A DNA stretch of 51,030 bases from Aquimarina megaterium XH134 (GCF_000520975.1 NZ_JACB01000064.1:1-51030); one strand, 5' to 3'. Numbered from the stretch's first letter, positions 1-8,842 are shown. Notes: generated from the letters alone by a model not told the origin. A program made the numbers and translations.

Positions 1-90
1 ATTTTGTTTTTTCATAAAAAAATGACTGAAAACATTTCAAGTATTATTTCTCTAAAAAAAGAAAGTATTTTATCGTCTAATAATCATAAA

Positions 91-125
91 CAAAAAATCG
101 TCTGAAATATATTTTTCAGACGATT
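91..125 (-). terminator. Rho-independent terminator of the lanthipeptide operon
   Basis: A perfect 12-bp stem (96-107 with 114-125) has a 6-nt loop. On the minus strand it is followed by a run of six T. It lies 80 bp after the stop of the lanthipeptide precursor and should end that transcript. Confidence 0.8.
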
Positions 126-204
126 CATCTCAACTTTCGAAAAACTGTGTGTTTACAAATCAGCTAAAAATGTATTAGCAAAGAATCTCGATAAGTATTG
201 TTAT

Positions 205-414
205 TTACTTGTGAGCATTAACACATACCTGGCAGCTCATAGGTGTTTGTGAGTATTGACATGCCAATCCTTGCGTACCATTTCCACAACCAAATGGATC
301 TGCTGTTGGTAAACCAGGTCCTGTTATTGGATGAGGCCAGTTTATTCCCCCCTTAATGCTATCTAATTGTGCAACATTCATTTTCTTAAGACTCAATTTC
401 TTTTTACTTTTCAT
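205..414 (-). CDS. Lanthipeptide-type RiPP precursor (class I-like leader, GG site)
   Basis: A 69-residue peptide. The leader (residues 1-23) carries KKKLSLKKMNVAQLDSIKGG, which resembles Bacteroidota class I lanthipeptide leaders: lysine-rich start, LSLKK, a hydrophobic A-x-L segment, and a terminal Gly-Gly at 22-23. The core (24-69) holds four Cys (43, 52, 61, 64) and six Ser/Thr, three of them Thr in the N-terminal half, so thioether rings are chemically possible. A TTG upstream at 438 is in frame, but the ATG at 414 gives the expected leader and leaves room for the promoter. It lies 224 bp downstream of a lanC on the same strand, which fits a substrate/cyclase pair. Whether it is really dehydrated is unknown because no LanB is visible in the window. 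Confidence 0.75.
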   Translation of the reverse strand: MKSKKKLSLKKMNVAQLDSIKGGINWPHPITGPGLPTADPFGCGNGTQGLACQYSQTPMSCQVCVNAHK

Positions 415-435
415 GATATCTAATTTTAAGTTATA

Positions 436-465
436 CAAATATCAAAGCGCTTTGATAGAAACAAA
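436..465 (-). promoter_or_regulatory. Candidate precursor promoter with palindromic operator
   Basis: On the minus strand a TTTG (465-462), an 18-nt spacer and GATATTTG (443-436) match the flavobacterial TTG/TAnnTTTG promoter with one mismatch. A perfect 18-bp palindrome, TATCAAAGCGCTTTGATA (440-457), fills most of the spacer and overlaps the -7 box. The precursor ATG follows about 20 bases later. A dimeric regulator binding here would control the precursor separately from lanC. Confidence 0.55.
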
Positions 466-508
466 CATAGCTTGCTCTATAAGCTTAATGCAAATAGTAG
501 TATTGAGT

Positions 509-538
509 ATTCTGGAAAAACGAACGATTTTCCAGAAT
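509..538. other. Perfect 11-bp hairpin between lanC and its precursor
   Basis: ATTCTGGAAAA (509-519) pairs with TTTTCCAGAAT (528-538) across an 8-nt loop. No T-run follows on the minus strand, so it is a poor intrinsic terminator. It may be a processing or stabilising structure between lanC and the precursor. A second short stem, GAGGC/GCCTC at 581-599, sits nearer the lanC stop. Confidence 0.5.
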
Positions 539-638
539 TTCGACTTTGTTTTTAGATTAAATGGCAGAAAATCTTATCATGAGGCGGTTAAAATGCCTCT
601 ATGAAATTGTAGTTTTTGAAATTATAAAGGAAAAAGAA

Positions 639-1856
639 TTAGCTAATCAAAAGGCATTCGTCCCATTTGGTGTCAAAAGGAGCCAAATAGGATATTATAG
701 ATAACCCGATACCCGCAACACCTTCAAGCAAACTTACTTCGGTTTTCCATTTTTCTTCATCTGTTCCTCGCCATACCATATATCCCGCGTATCCTTGTTC
801 ATGTATCGCCATACCAAGTGCTTTCTGGGCCCAAAAATCAGAAGCTTCCTTAAATGCTATATCGTTTGTTTTTCTATATAAATAATTATAAATATGAAGT
901 ACTCCATATGCTCCATGGCACAATCCAGCATCCTGAATTCCTGCTTCTTCAATATTTTTTCGTTGCGTAGAATATTTTAAAATAGCTATTGCTTCATCAC
1001 TAATTTGGGTATCTCCTAATATTGTACCCGCTCTAAATATCGATATTCCTATCCCTAAATCTCCATAGCACCACGCTAATCTCGAATTATTATCCTCTAC
1101 ATTCTCTTCAATAATCCAATTAGGAAATGTAGCGGTTAGTGTTTTATCTTTATTTTTACAATGCAATATATAGCGCACCGACTGTTGTAACATCTCTCTA
1201 ACATCATCATAAAATTCTTTATGTTCGGCTATTCGGGATAGGAAATTAACCATACTTGATATTCCGTGAGACAAACTTAAATTACACCCCTTAACTCCTT
1301 CTTCCTGCCTTAGAACAGACTCCCACCATACTCCGTGGTCATTCTTTTTTGATGATTTTTTTAGTGCTGCAATTAATTCATCAAGGTAGTTCTTATAGTG
1401 CTTTTTTGACTCTTCTGAAGCCAGATTTTGATAACGCTTTAAAAAATAATATCCATATCCCATTGCACCATGTAGAAAATCATAATTCTCTGTTTTTATA
1501 TCAGCTCTCATTGCTTCTAACAAATAAGAATCTAAATCAGACGAAAGGAAGTCATCATCTAACTCTACAAACTCTTCTTCTTTAAGAATTTCGAGCACCC
1601 AACATGCTCCTGCAATTCCAGTACAAAAAGTGGGAAAAGTAAAACCATTATTAATAAGTTCTACAGCTCTTGTAATTGTTTCTGCTCCTTTATCTGCATG
1701 AATATCCTCATCTAAAAATTTTGAATAATAAAACTGAAATAAAGCAACTCCAGAAACTCCTGATAAAACCCCTACTTCCTGATTATTTTTTGCTTTAGCA
1801 TCTAAAACCTCACTTATTTCCTTTAATTTATTCCTTAGTTGAATTTCAATAGTCAT
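639..1856 (-). CDS. lanC: LanC-like lanthionine synthetase (cyclase)
   Basis: A 405-residue LanC-family zinc enzyme. Family members add Cys thiols to dehydrated Ser/Thr to form (methyl)lanthionine rings in the cytoplasm. The expected motifs are present in order: GVSG (33-36), FCTGIAG (78-84), SLSHGIS with the conserved His197, WCYGDLGIG with zinc ligand Cys263, CHGAYG with zinc ligands Cys313/His314, and a final LLEGVAGIGL near 376-385. Length and motif set match stand-alone class I cyclases, and there is no kinase or lyase domain. A RiPP precursor follows on the same strand and a metalloprotease precedes it. The dehydratase LanB that class I systems need is absent from the window, so it acts in trans or lies to the left. 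Confidence 0.88.
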   Translation of the reverse strand: MTIEIQLRNKLKEISEVLDAKAKNNQEVGVLSGVSGVALFQFYYSKFLDEDIHADKGAETITRAVELINNGFTFPTFCTGIAGACWVLEILKEEEFVELDDDFLSSDLDSYLLEAMRADIKTENYDFLHGAMGYGYYFLKRYQNLASEESKKHYKNYLDELIAALKKSSKKNDHGVWWESVLRQEEGVKGCNLSLSHGISSMVNFLSRIAEHKEFYDDVREMLQQSVRYILHCKNKDKTLTATFPNWIIEENVEDNNSRLAWCYGDLGIGISIFRAGTILGDTQISDEAIAILKYSTQRKNIEEAGIQDAGLCHGAYGVLHIYNYLYRKTNDIAFKEASDFWAQKALGMAIHEQGYAGYMVWRGTDEEKWKTEVSLLEGVAGIGLSIISYLAPFDTKWDECLLIS

Positions 1857-1923
1857 GTAGTGTTTAGTATTTCGAATTTGTAAAGTGGTAAAGATAAAAA
1901 GTAAAATAGTAGGGCTTCAAACA

Positions 1924-1957
1924 ATATCAGTCTAAATTCTAGAATTTAGACTGATAT
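1924..1957. other. 34-bp perfect palindrome upstream of lanC
   Basis: Two 17-base arms (1924-1940 and 1941-1957) are exact reverse complements with no spacer. The site lies between the stop of the upstream metalloprotease and the lanC start, 68 bp before that ATG. On the minus strand only a weak T-rich stretch follows. It could be the metalloprotease terminator, a lanC leader structure or a DNA-binding site. Confidence 0.6.
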
Positions 1958-1992
1958 CTATTTTATAGTACCCAAAATGATAAGGTATATAT

Positions 1993-4404
1993 TTAAAAAC
2001 CACAACTAAAACTACCTATAGGAGACCCATCTGGTATTTTGGGAGATGGTAATACTTTAAAATCCTCTGGCTTCTCTATAAATTTATTAATTTGATTGAG
2101 ATAATATTCATTATACATTTTATCTGTAACATCGCCAGTCTTGCTTTTAAGAAGGGGAATTAAACCTTTAATTTTTGCATATGCGATAGCGTTAACTTGC
2201 GAATACGTTTGTGTATTCTTACTAAGGTTCATTAAATATTTTAAAATATTAGCTTTTACCATATGTTGAATTTCTTTATGGTAATTATTTTTAGCTTTGG
2301 TTTCAAAAGAGAATCTTAATAATTCATCTAGAGTTTCTACTAATCCTAATTGATTTTGATCTAAACTTTTTTGCTGTACCAGTCGAGATGCTCTCTCGGG
2401 ATGCAATAACAAAGAAAGACTCATATCACTTGCTGTAGAAGCTACGCTTAGAGCATCAAAACCAACTCCTGTTTTTCCTTTAAAAGATTCTCTGGTTCTA
2501 CCATATCCAAAAGCTCTTGGTGGAAATAATTTTAATTTATCTTCTGGAATAGCCAAAATTTCAGGAGATAATGTCTTTAAAACTGCTTCAAGTGCTTCTT
2601 TTTGTTTTTTTGAATTAACTGTTTCTACAATCGTTTGTTGATCACCCTTAACTGCATAATTATAATTTAGTCCTCCAATAAGCTTTACTGTAGCCTCCGT
2701 TTGATACCTGTGGAAAAAATACAATGGTACAAAAACATCTTCTAAAACCGAATATGGTTCATTACTTCTTATGTTATCTGAAGAAAAATTGCGTATCGCA
2801 ACTTCTCTAATTTTCAGCATATTATCTAGTTCTTCGGTAACACTTTTACCATTATCCCATAAATGAGCTAATTCATGTGCTCCTCCTTGAGGTCTGGCAT
2901 CACTATCTGAAATAAAACGAAGACCCGATTGATAAGCGGTATTCAAAATCTTGTTAAGTGCTTCTTTTTCATTAGTATTTTTATCAAATTCTGAATAACT
3001 GTATGCTACTGTTACCTTATCCCATTCTCCTATATTGGTATCATAAGCATTCGACAAATCTATTTTGCCATTCTTAAGTGCCACTGTTGGGTGAGGATAA
3101 TCCATTACCGATGCTCTTCCGTTTGTACTTGCGGTAAAATTATGCGCAAAACCAATAGTATGGCCTACCTCATGCGCAGATAATTGGCGAATACGAGCTA
3201 GTGCCATTTTCAACATAGGTTCATAATTATCATCACGAGTAGCAAAAGGTTGATTTAGTAATGCCTGAGCTATTAGAAAGTCCTGACGTATTCTTAAACT
3301 CCCTAAACTTACATGTCCTTTAAGAATCTCTCCTGTTCTGGGATCAACAACACTTGCACCATAACTCCACCCTCTGGTAGAACGATGTACCCATTGTATT
3401 ACATTATATCGTAAATCCATAGGATCTGCATCTGCAGGTAACATCTTAACCTGGTACGCATCTTTAAAACCAATTGCTTCATATGCCTGATTCCACCATC
3501 TTGCTCCATCCAATAATGCAGATCGCACCGGTTCTGGGGTACCAGGATCTAAATAATAAACAATAGGTTCTTTTGCTTCACTTATATCTTGATTTGGATT
3601 TTTTTTCTCTAATCGATGTCTAATAATATAGCGCTTCTTTATAGGATCTTGTACAGGTGTTGCATAATCCAGGTAGGAAACAGATATAGCTCCACTTCTG
3701 GGATCAAACTCTCTTTTCTTATATCCATCATCTGGTAGTTCTACAAACGAATGATGCTGAATAACAGTTAAGAATTTTGAGTCTGGTGCTACGGATCTAA
3801 TATTTTGCCCCGTAGGTGAGCCTTTATAGGTAATCAAAGCCTCAAATTCTACATTTTTAGGAAAAGCTTTGGTTCTTTCGAGACTCAAACTGCTTCTGGT
3901 TTTGTCAACACTGTACGTTCCTTCTTTTTGATACTTTAATCGATTAATGATGTTATGAGTATCCTGTAGAAGAAAAGGAGTTAAGTCAATAATATATGTA
4001 TTAGACTTCTCTTCTTTAATAGGAAATCCAAACAGTACAGATTTTGCAAAAGCCTGTTCTACACTTCTTTTCTCTAGTGTATTGTCTGTTATAGCGCGGT
4101 ATCGTTGATTGGGTTGCACCAGTAACAGCTTACCACCTGCTTTTTGAAACTTTACTACTACGCCGTCTCCAATCTGTCCTCTATCTAATCCTATATCATT
4201 TGATCCTAACCCTGTAGCCAACGAATGTACATATAAAAACTCTGAGTCGAGCTTATCTACTTCTAGATAAATCTCATCTTTTGATTCATTATAATAGAAC
4301 TTAAAATAGCCATCAAAAGATGCCAAATTTTTCTGTTTTTCTAAAAATTGAGCCGAAATGATATTCCCCGCTAGAAAGAATAAACAAATGAAGCGTAGTT
4401 TCAT
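1993..4404 (-). CDS. Secreted zinc-dependent metalloprotease (DUF5117/DUF4953 type)
   Basis: An 803-residue protein with an N-terminal signal peptide (about residues 1-19, ending SAQ). It is probably periplasmic or outer-membrane associated. The catalytic metzincin-type motif HEVGHTIGFAH is at 411-421, followed by a candidate Met-turn, SVMDYP, with Met434. The architecture (N-terminal DUF5118-like, then DUF5117-like, then a peptidase domain) is what I know from large Bacteroidota zinc-dependent metalloproteases; the DUF assignments are from memory. It is monocistronic by appearance: a 104-bp gap separates it from the divergent prfB, and a palindrome follows its stop. The substrate is unknown. 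Confidence 0.88.
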   Translation of the reverse strand: MKLRFICLFFLAGNIISAQFLEKQKNLASFDGYFKFYYNESKDEIYLEVDKLDSEFLYVHSLATGLGSNDIGLDRGQIGDGVVVKFQKAGGKLLLVQPNQRYRAITDNTLEKRSVEQAFAKSVLFGFPIKEEKSNTYIIDLTPFLLQDTHNIINRLKYQKEGTYSVDKTRSSLSLERTKAFPKNVEFEALITYKGSPTGQNIRSVAPDSKFLTVIQHHSFVELPDDGYKKREFDPRSGAISVSYLDYATPVQDPIKKRYIIRHRLEKKNPNQDISEAKEPIVYYLDPGTPEPVRSALLDGARWWNQAYEAIGFKDAYQVKMLPADADPMDLRYNVIQWVHRSTRGWSYGASVVDPRTGEILKGHVSLGSLRIRQDFLIAQALLNQPFATRDDNYEPMLKMALARIRQLSAHEVGHTIGFAHNFTASTNGRASVMDYPHPTVALKNGKIDLSNAYDTNIGEWDKVTVAYSYSEFDKNTNEKEALNKILNTAYQSGLRFISDSDARPQGGAHELAHLWDNGKSVTEELDNMLKIREVAIRNFSSDNIRSNEPYSVLEDVFVPLYFFHRYQTEATVKLIGGLNYNYAVKGDQQTIVETVNSKKQKEALEAVLKTLSPEILAIPEDKLKLFPPRAFGYGRTRESFKGKTGVGFDALSVASTASDMSLSLLLHPERASRLVQQKSLDQNQLGLVETLDELLRFSFETKAKNNYHKEIQHMVKANILKYLMNLSKNTQTYSQVNAIAYAKIKGLIPLLKSKTGDVTDKMYNEYYLNQINKFIEKPEDFKVLPSPKIPDGSPIGSFSCGF

Positions 4405-4508
4405 AGACTGATGATTTATGTGATAAAATTTCTAAATCTATAAAATAACACAAAAATTACTTCTTACTGAACTGTTAAATCTTATTTTTGTCAAAAATAA
4501 ATTAGATT

Positions 4509-5607
4509 ATGATCAATACTGAGACTTTACAAGATCTTAGGGAGCGCCTGGTTGCGTTAAGGAGGTATCTTTGACATTGATGCCAAACTTATAGAAATAG
4601 CTAATCAGGAAGAAAAAACATTTGCTCCGGATTTTTGGGATAATGCCCAGGAAGCCGAAAAACTAATGCGCATTCTAAATGCTGAAAAAAAGTGGGTTTC
4701 TGAATACGAAAAAGGAGTTACACTGGTTGATGACCTCGAAGTACTTTATGAATTTTATAAAGAAGGTGATGCCACCGAAGCAGAAGTTTCTGAACGTTAT
4801 GATGAAACCAAATCGTTAATTGAAGATTTGGAATTTAAAAATATGCTTAGTGATGAAGGGGACAATATGAGTGCCGTACTACAAATCACAGCAGGCGCAG
4901 GAGGTACCGAAAGTTGTGATTGGGCTAGCATGCTCATGCGCATGTACCTGATGTGGGCAGAAAAACAAGGCTTTAAAATTAGAGAGCTTAATTATCAAGG
5001 AGGTGATGTAGCAGGTATAAAAACAGTTACTCTCGAAATTGAAGGAGACTATGCATTTGGATGGTTGAAAGGAGAAAATGGTGTGCATCGATTAGTACGT
5101 ATCTCTCCATTCGATAGTAATGCAAAACGTCATACTTCGTTTGCTTCTATTTATGTGTATCCTCTTGCCGATGATAGTATAGAAATAGATATCAACCCTG
5201 CTGATTATGAAATCATCACATCTCGTTCTAGTGGAGCAGGTGGACAAAATGTAAATAAAGTAGAAACCAAAGTACAGCTCACCCACTTCCCTACCGGAAT
5301 CCAGATTTCATGCTCAGATACAAGATCACAACAAGAAAATAGGTTAAAAGCATTACAAATGCTTAAATCACAATTGTTTGAAATTGAACTTAAGAAGCAA
5401 CAAGCGCAACGTGATGAGATCGAGGCCTCAAAAATGAAAATAGAATGGGGATCTCAAATTCGTAATTATGTCATGCACCCTTATAAATTGGTTAAAGATG
5501 TAAGAACTGCAGAAGAAACAGGTAATGTAGATGCTGTAATGGATGGTAACATCAATCAATTCTTAAAGGCTTACCTTATGGCAATGGGACAAAAAAATGA
5601 CGATTAA
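4509..5607 (+). CDS. prfB: Peptide chain release factor 2, with programmed +1 frameshift
   Basis: RF2 recognises UGA/UAA stops and triggers peptide release. The gene begins at ATG 4509 and reads 21 codons to an in-frame TGA at 4572-4574. It continues after a +1 slip at CTT (4569-4571), giving 365 residues in all, the usual RF2 length. The recoding signal is complete: AGGAGG at 4560-4565, then TAT CTT TGA C. Downstream are the SPF anticodon-like tripeptide (in RISPFDSNAKRH) and the GGQ motif (SGAGGQNVNK). A reader starting at the internal ATG at 4666 would miss the first 52 residues. An ArsC-family gene follows after 14 bases, probably in the same transcript. Confidence 0.97.
4560..4574 (+). 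promoter_or_regulatory. RF2 programmed-frameshift site
   Basis: The element is an SD-like AGGAGG, then TAT, the slippery CTT and the TGA stop followed by C. It matches the classical bacterial RF2 autoregulatory recoding element. When RF2 is scarce the ribosome pauses on TGA, slips +1 and makes more RF2. Confidence 0.95.
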
Positions 5608-5621
5608 AAAACAAAACCAAA

Positions 5622-5963
5622 ATGATCACAATTTATCATAATTCGAGATGTAGTAAATCAAGAGGATGTCTTGCCATACTCGAAGAGCAAAAAAAAGACA
5701 TTACTGTGGTTAATTACCTACAAAATCCACCTTCAGAAAAAGAATTAAAAGAAATACTTAAACTTTTAGATATCTCTCCTATAGACCTGGTTAGAAAAAA
5801 TGAAGCCATCTGGAAAGAAAATTTTAAAGGTAAAGATTATACCGATTCTGAATTGATCACTATACTCTCTAATAATCCAAAATTAATCGAACGCCCTATT
5901 GTTGTTAACGAAGGTAAAGCAATAATCGGACGACCACCAGAAAAAGTTATTGATATTATATAA
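5622..5963 (+). CDS. arsC: ArsC/Spx-family arsenate reductase-like protein
   Basis: A 113-residue protein of the ArsC thioredoxin-like family. Typical ArsC reduces arsenate to arsenite using glutaredoxin. Visible features are ITIYHNSRCSKSRG with the nucleophilic Cys10, a LLDISPIDLVRKNE segment, and C-terminal ERPIVV and GRPPEKV, which carry the arginines that bind the oxyanion. It sits 14 bases after prfB on the same strand with no ars regulator or efflux gene nearby. The physiological role may therefore be general redox rather than arsenic resistance. Spx-like regulators share the fold, but the retained arginines favour the reductase. Confidence 0.8.
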   Translation: MITIYHNSRCSKSRGCLAILEEQKKDITVVNYLQNPPSEKELKEILKLLDISPIDLVRKNEAIWKENFKGKDYTDSELITILSNNPKLIERPIVVNEGKAIIGRPPEKVIDII

Positions 5964-6153
5964 GTAATCCCTCTCTTATAAAATATTTTTTGCTTAAGAT
6001 TAAACCTTTTACATTTCTTCATGTCTAAATGCAAGTAATTGAATTAGGTGATACTACGTATCATCCATTTTAAATACATCACATTTAACACATCATTAAC
6101 CGCCTTCTCGTATCTGCTTCGATACTTTTGGCCAGAATTATTCAATTTTAAAA

Positions 6154-8598
6154 ATGAAGAAATTTTTATTCTTACTATTTTCGGCATTAACACTTACACT
6201 ATCTGCTCAAAATCGAAACTTTACAAAGGGGCCTGTAAACATTACTGGTTTAATCTTAGATCAAGACACTAATAAACCCCTGGAATATGCTACAATAGCT
6301 TTTTTTAGCCCCAGGCTACAGAAAATTGTTACTGGCGGTATTACCGATAAAAATGGAAAATTTGCTATCGAAGTAGATGCTGGAGTATATGACGTAAGTG
6401 TCGAATTTATCTCATTTAAAACCAAAAAGCTTCCCAGGCAAAAGTTATTCAAAAACACAAACTTAGGTACAATTACTCTTGGATTAGATACCGAAACACT
6501 AGACGATGTTGTCGTCATAGCAGAAAAAACTACTGTAGAAATCAAATTAGATAAAAAGATTTATAATGTAGGCAAAGATCTCACAGTGAGTGGCGGTACG
6601 GTGAGTGATGTTCTGGATAATGTACCTTCTGTTTCTGTAGATGTCGAAGGAAATGTTGCACTTCGTGGTAACGATAATGTAAGAATCCTTATTAACGGAA
6701 AGCCATCGGGTTTAGTTGGTTTAAACAGTACAGATGCATTAAGACAACTGCCTGCAGAATCTATAGAAAGAGTCGAAGTAATCACCTCGCCTTCTGCTCG
6801 TTATGATGCAGAAGGAACTGCAGGGATTTTAAATATTATTCTAAGACGAAGTAAATTACAAGGTATGAACGGAGCCATTACAATTAATGGTGGTTATCCC
6901 CTATCTGCTGGTATTTCGGGAAATCTAAATTATCGATCTGGAGATTTTAATTTTTTTACAACTTCAGGATATAACTATAGAGAAGTCCCAGGGAATTCTT
7001 TTTCACAAACTCAATATCTTTTTAGTGGCTTACCTAGCTCTTTTTTAAGAGAAGAACGGGATTTTGATAGGATACGTAAAGGATTAAATTCTAATATAGG
7101 AGTCGAATGGTATATCAACGAAACTTCATCTGTCACAACATCTTTTTTATATAGATCTAGTGATAAAGAAAGTAATACAACAAATAGAATTACAGAATTA
7201 AATTCTAATGGAGATATTTTAAGTCAAAATATTCGTTTTGATCCAGAAATCGAAGATGATATTACGAAACAATACTCTCTTAATTACACTAAAGATTTTG
7301 ATACCAGTGGTCACAAATTAACTTTCGATTTTCAGATAGAAGATAGTAATGAAGATGAAAGATCAAAAATTACACAAGAAAATATAACTGCTGTAGAGCT
7401 TGTAGAAACAATAGAAGAACAAAATCGTATTCTGTTGCAAGCTGATTATGTATTACCTATCGGTGAAAACACTCAATTCGAATTAGGATATAGAGGTAAT
7501 TTTAATGAGTTGGATACTGATTATCTGGTACAGTTAGAAGATAATGGATCCATAACAACAAATTCTGATTTATCAAACACCTTATTGTATACAGAACAAG
7601 TAAATGCTGGGTATACACAATTAGGAAGTAAATGGGGAAAACTATCTTATTTATTAGGACTTAGAATGGAAAGTACTCGAATTACCATTGATCAGCAAAC
7701 TAGTAATGATTTAAGCAAAAAGAATTATACCGACATATTTCCTACGGTTAATCTGGGATACGAAATCTCTAAAAAACAAAGTTTAACTCTTGGTTATAAC
7801 CGTAGAATACGTAGGCCTAGGTCCAGATTTATTAACCCTTTTCCTTCTAGATCTAGTGCTACTAATTTATTTCAGGGAAATCCAGATCTTGATCCAAGTT
7901 ACTCTAATGCATTTGATTTAGGATATTTAAATAGAATGGGAAAGCTTACTTTAAATACATCTATATATTATAATCACTCTACACAAATATTCACTTTTAT
8001 TTCTGAAGATACAGGTGATACTACAACTATTGGAGCAGATGCAAATAATCCTGGTACAGAAGTTCCTGTTATTAGAAGAACACCTATAAACTTAACTAGT
8101 TCTGATCGATATGGTTTTGAGTTTACTCTTACTTATAACCCAAGTAGAAAATGGAGAGTGAATGGTAATTTTAACGCATTTCAGAATAGTGTTCGAGGAG
8201 AGAATAATGGAGAAAATCTTGATGCAGATAATTTTAGTTGGTTTGCAAGACTTAATAATAAAGTTACACTACCAGCAAAAATAGATTGGCAAACCAGTAT
8301 GTTTTATAGAGGGCCAAGTGAAAATGCACAAACAAAAAGTGATGGTATTTTTAGTATGAACTTTGCATTCAGTAAAGATCTTTTTAAAGAAAAGGCTTCG
8401 ATAACTTTTAATGTTAGTGATGTATTTAACTCTCGAAAGCGAATAAGCACCTCTACTACTACTACATTTATGTCGGATAATGAATTTCAATGGAGAGAAC
8501 GTAGCTTTAATCTATCATTTACCTACAGGTTTAATCAGAAAAAGAAAAGACAACGCCCTCAAAGAGGTATTAACGGGGATGAAGAATTCGAAGGATAA
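6154..8598 (+). CDS. TonB-dependent receptor-like outer membrane protein
   Basis: An 814-residue outer membrane protein. It has a signal peptide (MKKFLFLLFSALTLTLSAQ), a carboxypeptidase-regulatory-like domain (about 28-115, GLILDQDTNKPLEYATIAF), and a plug-like region (about 135-230) with VSDVLDNVPSVSVD, VRILINGKPSG and IERVEVITSPSARYDAEG. The rest is a long beta-barrel ending in an aromatic strand (SFNLSFTYRF). This is the Bacteroidota outer-membrane beta-barrel family with a TonB-receptor plug. No SusD partner is adjacent, so a specific polysaccharide substrate cannot be inferred. It has its own upstream region (190 bp) and a strong terminator. Confidence 0.88.
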   Translation: MKKFLFLLFSALTLTLSAQNRNFTKGPVNITGLILDQDTNKPLEYATIAFFSPRLQKIVTGGITDKNGKFAIEVDAGVYDVSVEFISFKTKKLPRQKLFKNTNLGTITLGLDTETLDDVVVIAEKTTVEIKLDKKIYNVGKDLTVSGGTVSDVLDNVPSVSVDVEGNVALRGNDNVRILINGKPSGLVGLNSTDALRQLPAESIERVEVITSPSARYDAEGTAGILNIILRRSKLQGMNGAITINGGYPLSAGISGNLNYRSGDFNFFTTSGYNYREVPGNSFSQTQYLFSGLPSSFLREERDFDRIRKGLNSNIGVEWYINETSSVTTSFLYRSSDKESNTTNRITELNSNGDILSQNIRFDPEIEDDITKQYSLNYTKDFDTSGHKLTFDFQIEDSNEDERSKITQENITAVELVETIEEQNRILLQADYVLPIGENTQFELGYRGNFNELDTDYLVQLEDNGSITTNSDLSNTLLYTEQVNAGYTQLGSKWGKLSYLLGLRMESTRITIDQQTSNDLSKKNYTDIFPTVNLGYEISKKQSLTLGYNRRIRRPRSRFINPFPSRSSATNLFQGNPDLDPSYSNAFDLGYLNRMGKLTLNTSIYYNHSTQIFTFISEDTGDTTTIGADANNPGTEVPVIRRTPINLTSSDRYGFEFTLTYNPSRKWRVNGNFNAFQNSVRGENNGENLDADNFSWFARLNNKVTLPAKIDWQTSMFYRGPSENAQTKSDGIFSMNFAFSKDLFKEKASITFNVSDVFNSRKRISTSTTTTFMSDNEFQWRERSFNLSFTYRFNQKKKRQRPQRGINGDEEFEG

Positions 8599-8616
8599 TA
8601 CTTATAGAATTAAAAC

Positions 8617-8649
8617 AAAAAAAGGAAGTCAAAATGACTTCCTTTTTTT
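8617..8649. terminator. Bidirectional rho-independent terminator
   Basis: A perfect 15-bp stem (8617-8631 with 8635-8649) has an AAA loop and A/T-runs on both sides. It lies between the converging receptor gene and the small membrane-protein gene and can serve both strands. Confidence 0.9.
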
Positions 8650-8665
8650 ATAATGTTATAAACAA

Positions 8666-8842
8666 TTATGCTTCTTCTTTCGCTTTGCGTTTAGCTTCTC
8701 TTCTCAATTTGAAGTTCTCAACATTAGCTCCTATAATCCAATAAGGAATAACAAAAGTTAACAAAAAGATCATTAACCAAAATCCAATGGTAAGGATAGT
8801 TAAGAACGCTAAAAAACCAAGGTACTGATCGAATTCAAACAT
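8666..8842 (-). CDS. Small single-pass membrane protein with charged tail
   Basis: A 58-residue protein. MFEFDQYLGF is followed by a long hydrophobic stretch (about residues 8-38, LAFLTILTIGFWLMIFLLTF and on) and a highly charged tail (KLRREAKRKAKEEA). This predicts one long or two short membrane helices and a cytosolic basic tail. It reads cleanly from ATG to TAA, lies just behind a bidirectional terminator and has no overlapping competitor. I do not recognise the family and infer no function. Confidence 0.7.
   Translation of the reverse strand: MFEFDQYLGFLAFLTILTIGFWLMIFLLTFVIPYWIIGANVENFKLRREAKRKAKEEA

Noticed and set aside
22..105. Plus-strand 27-codon frame beginning ATG at 22
   Set aside because: It ends inside the terminator hairpin, has a low-complexity composition and shows no feature of a real small protein.
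356..604. Plus-strand frame opposite the precursor and its upstream region
   Set aside because: It runs antisense through the better-supported precursor and promoter and has no recognisable domain.
4666..5607. prfB as a 313-residue protein starting at the internal ATG
   Set aside because: The upstream frame, recoding signal and conserved RF2 N-terminus show that the real gene starts at 4509.
6048..6272. Plus-strand 74-residue frame overlapping the TonB-receptor start
   Set aside because: It overlaps the signal peptide of a clear gene in another frame and has no homology signature.
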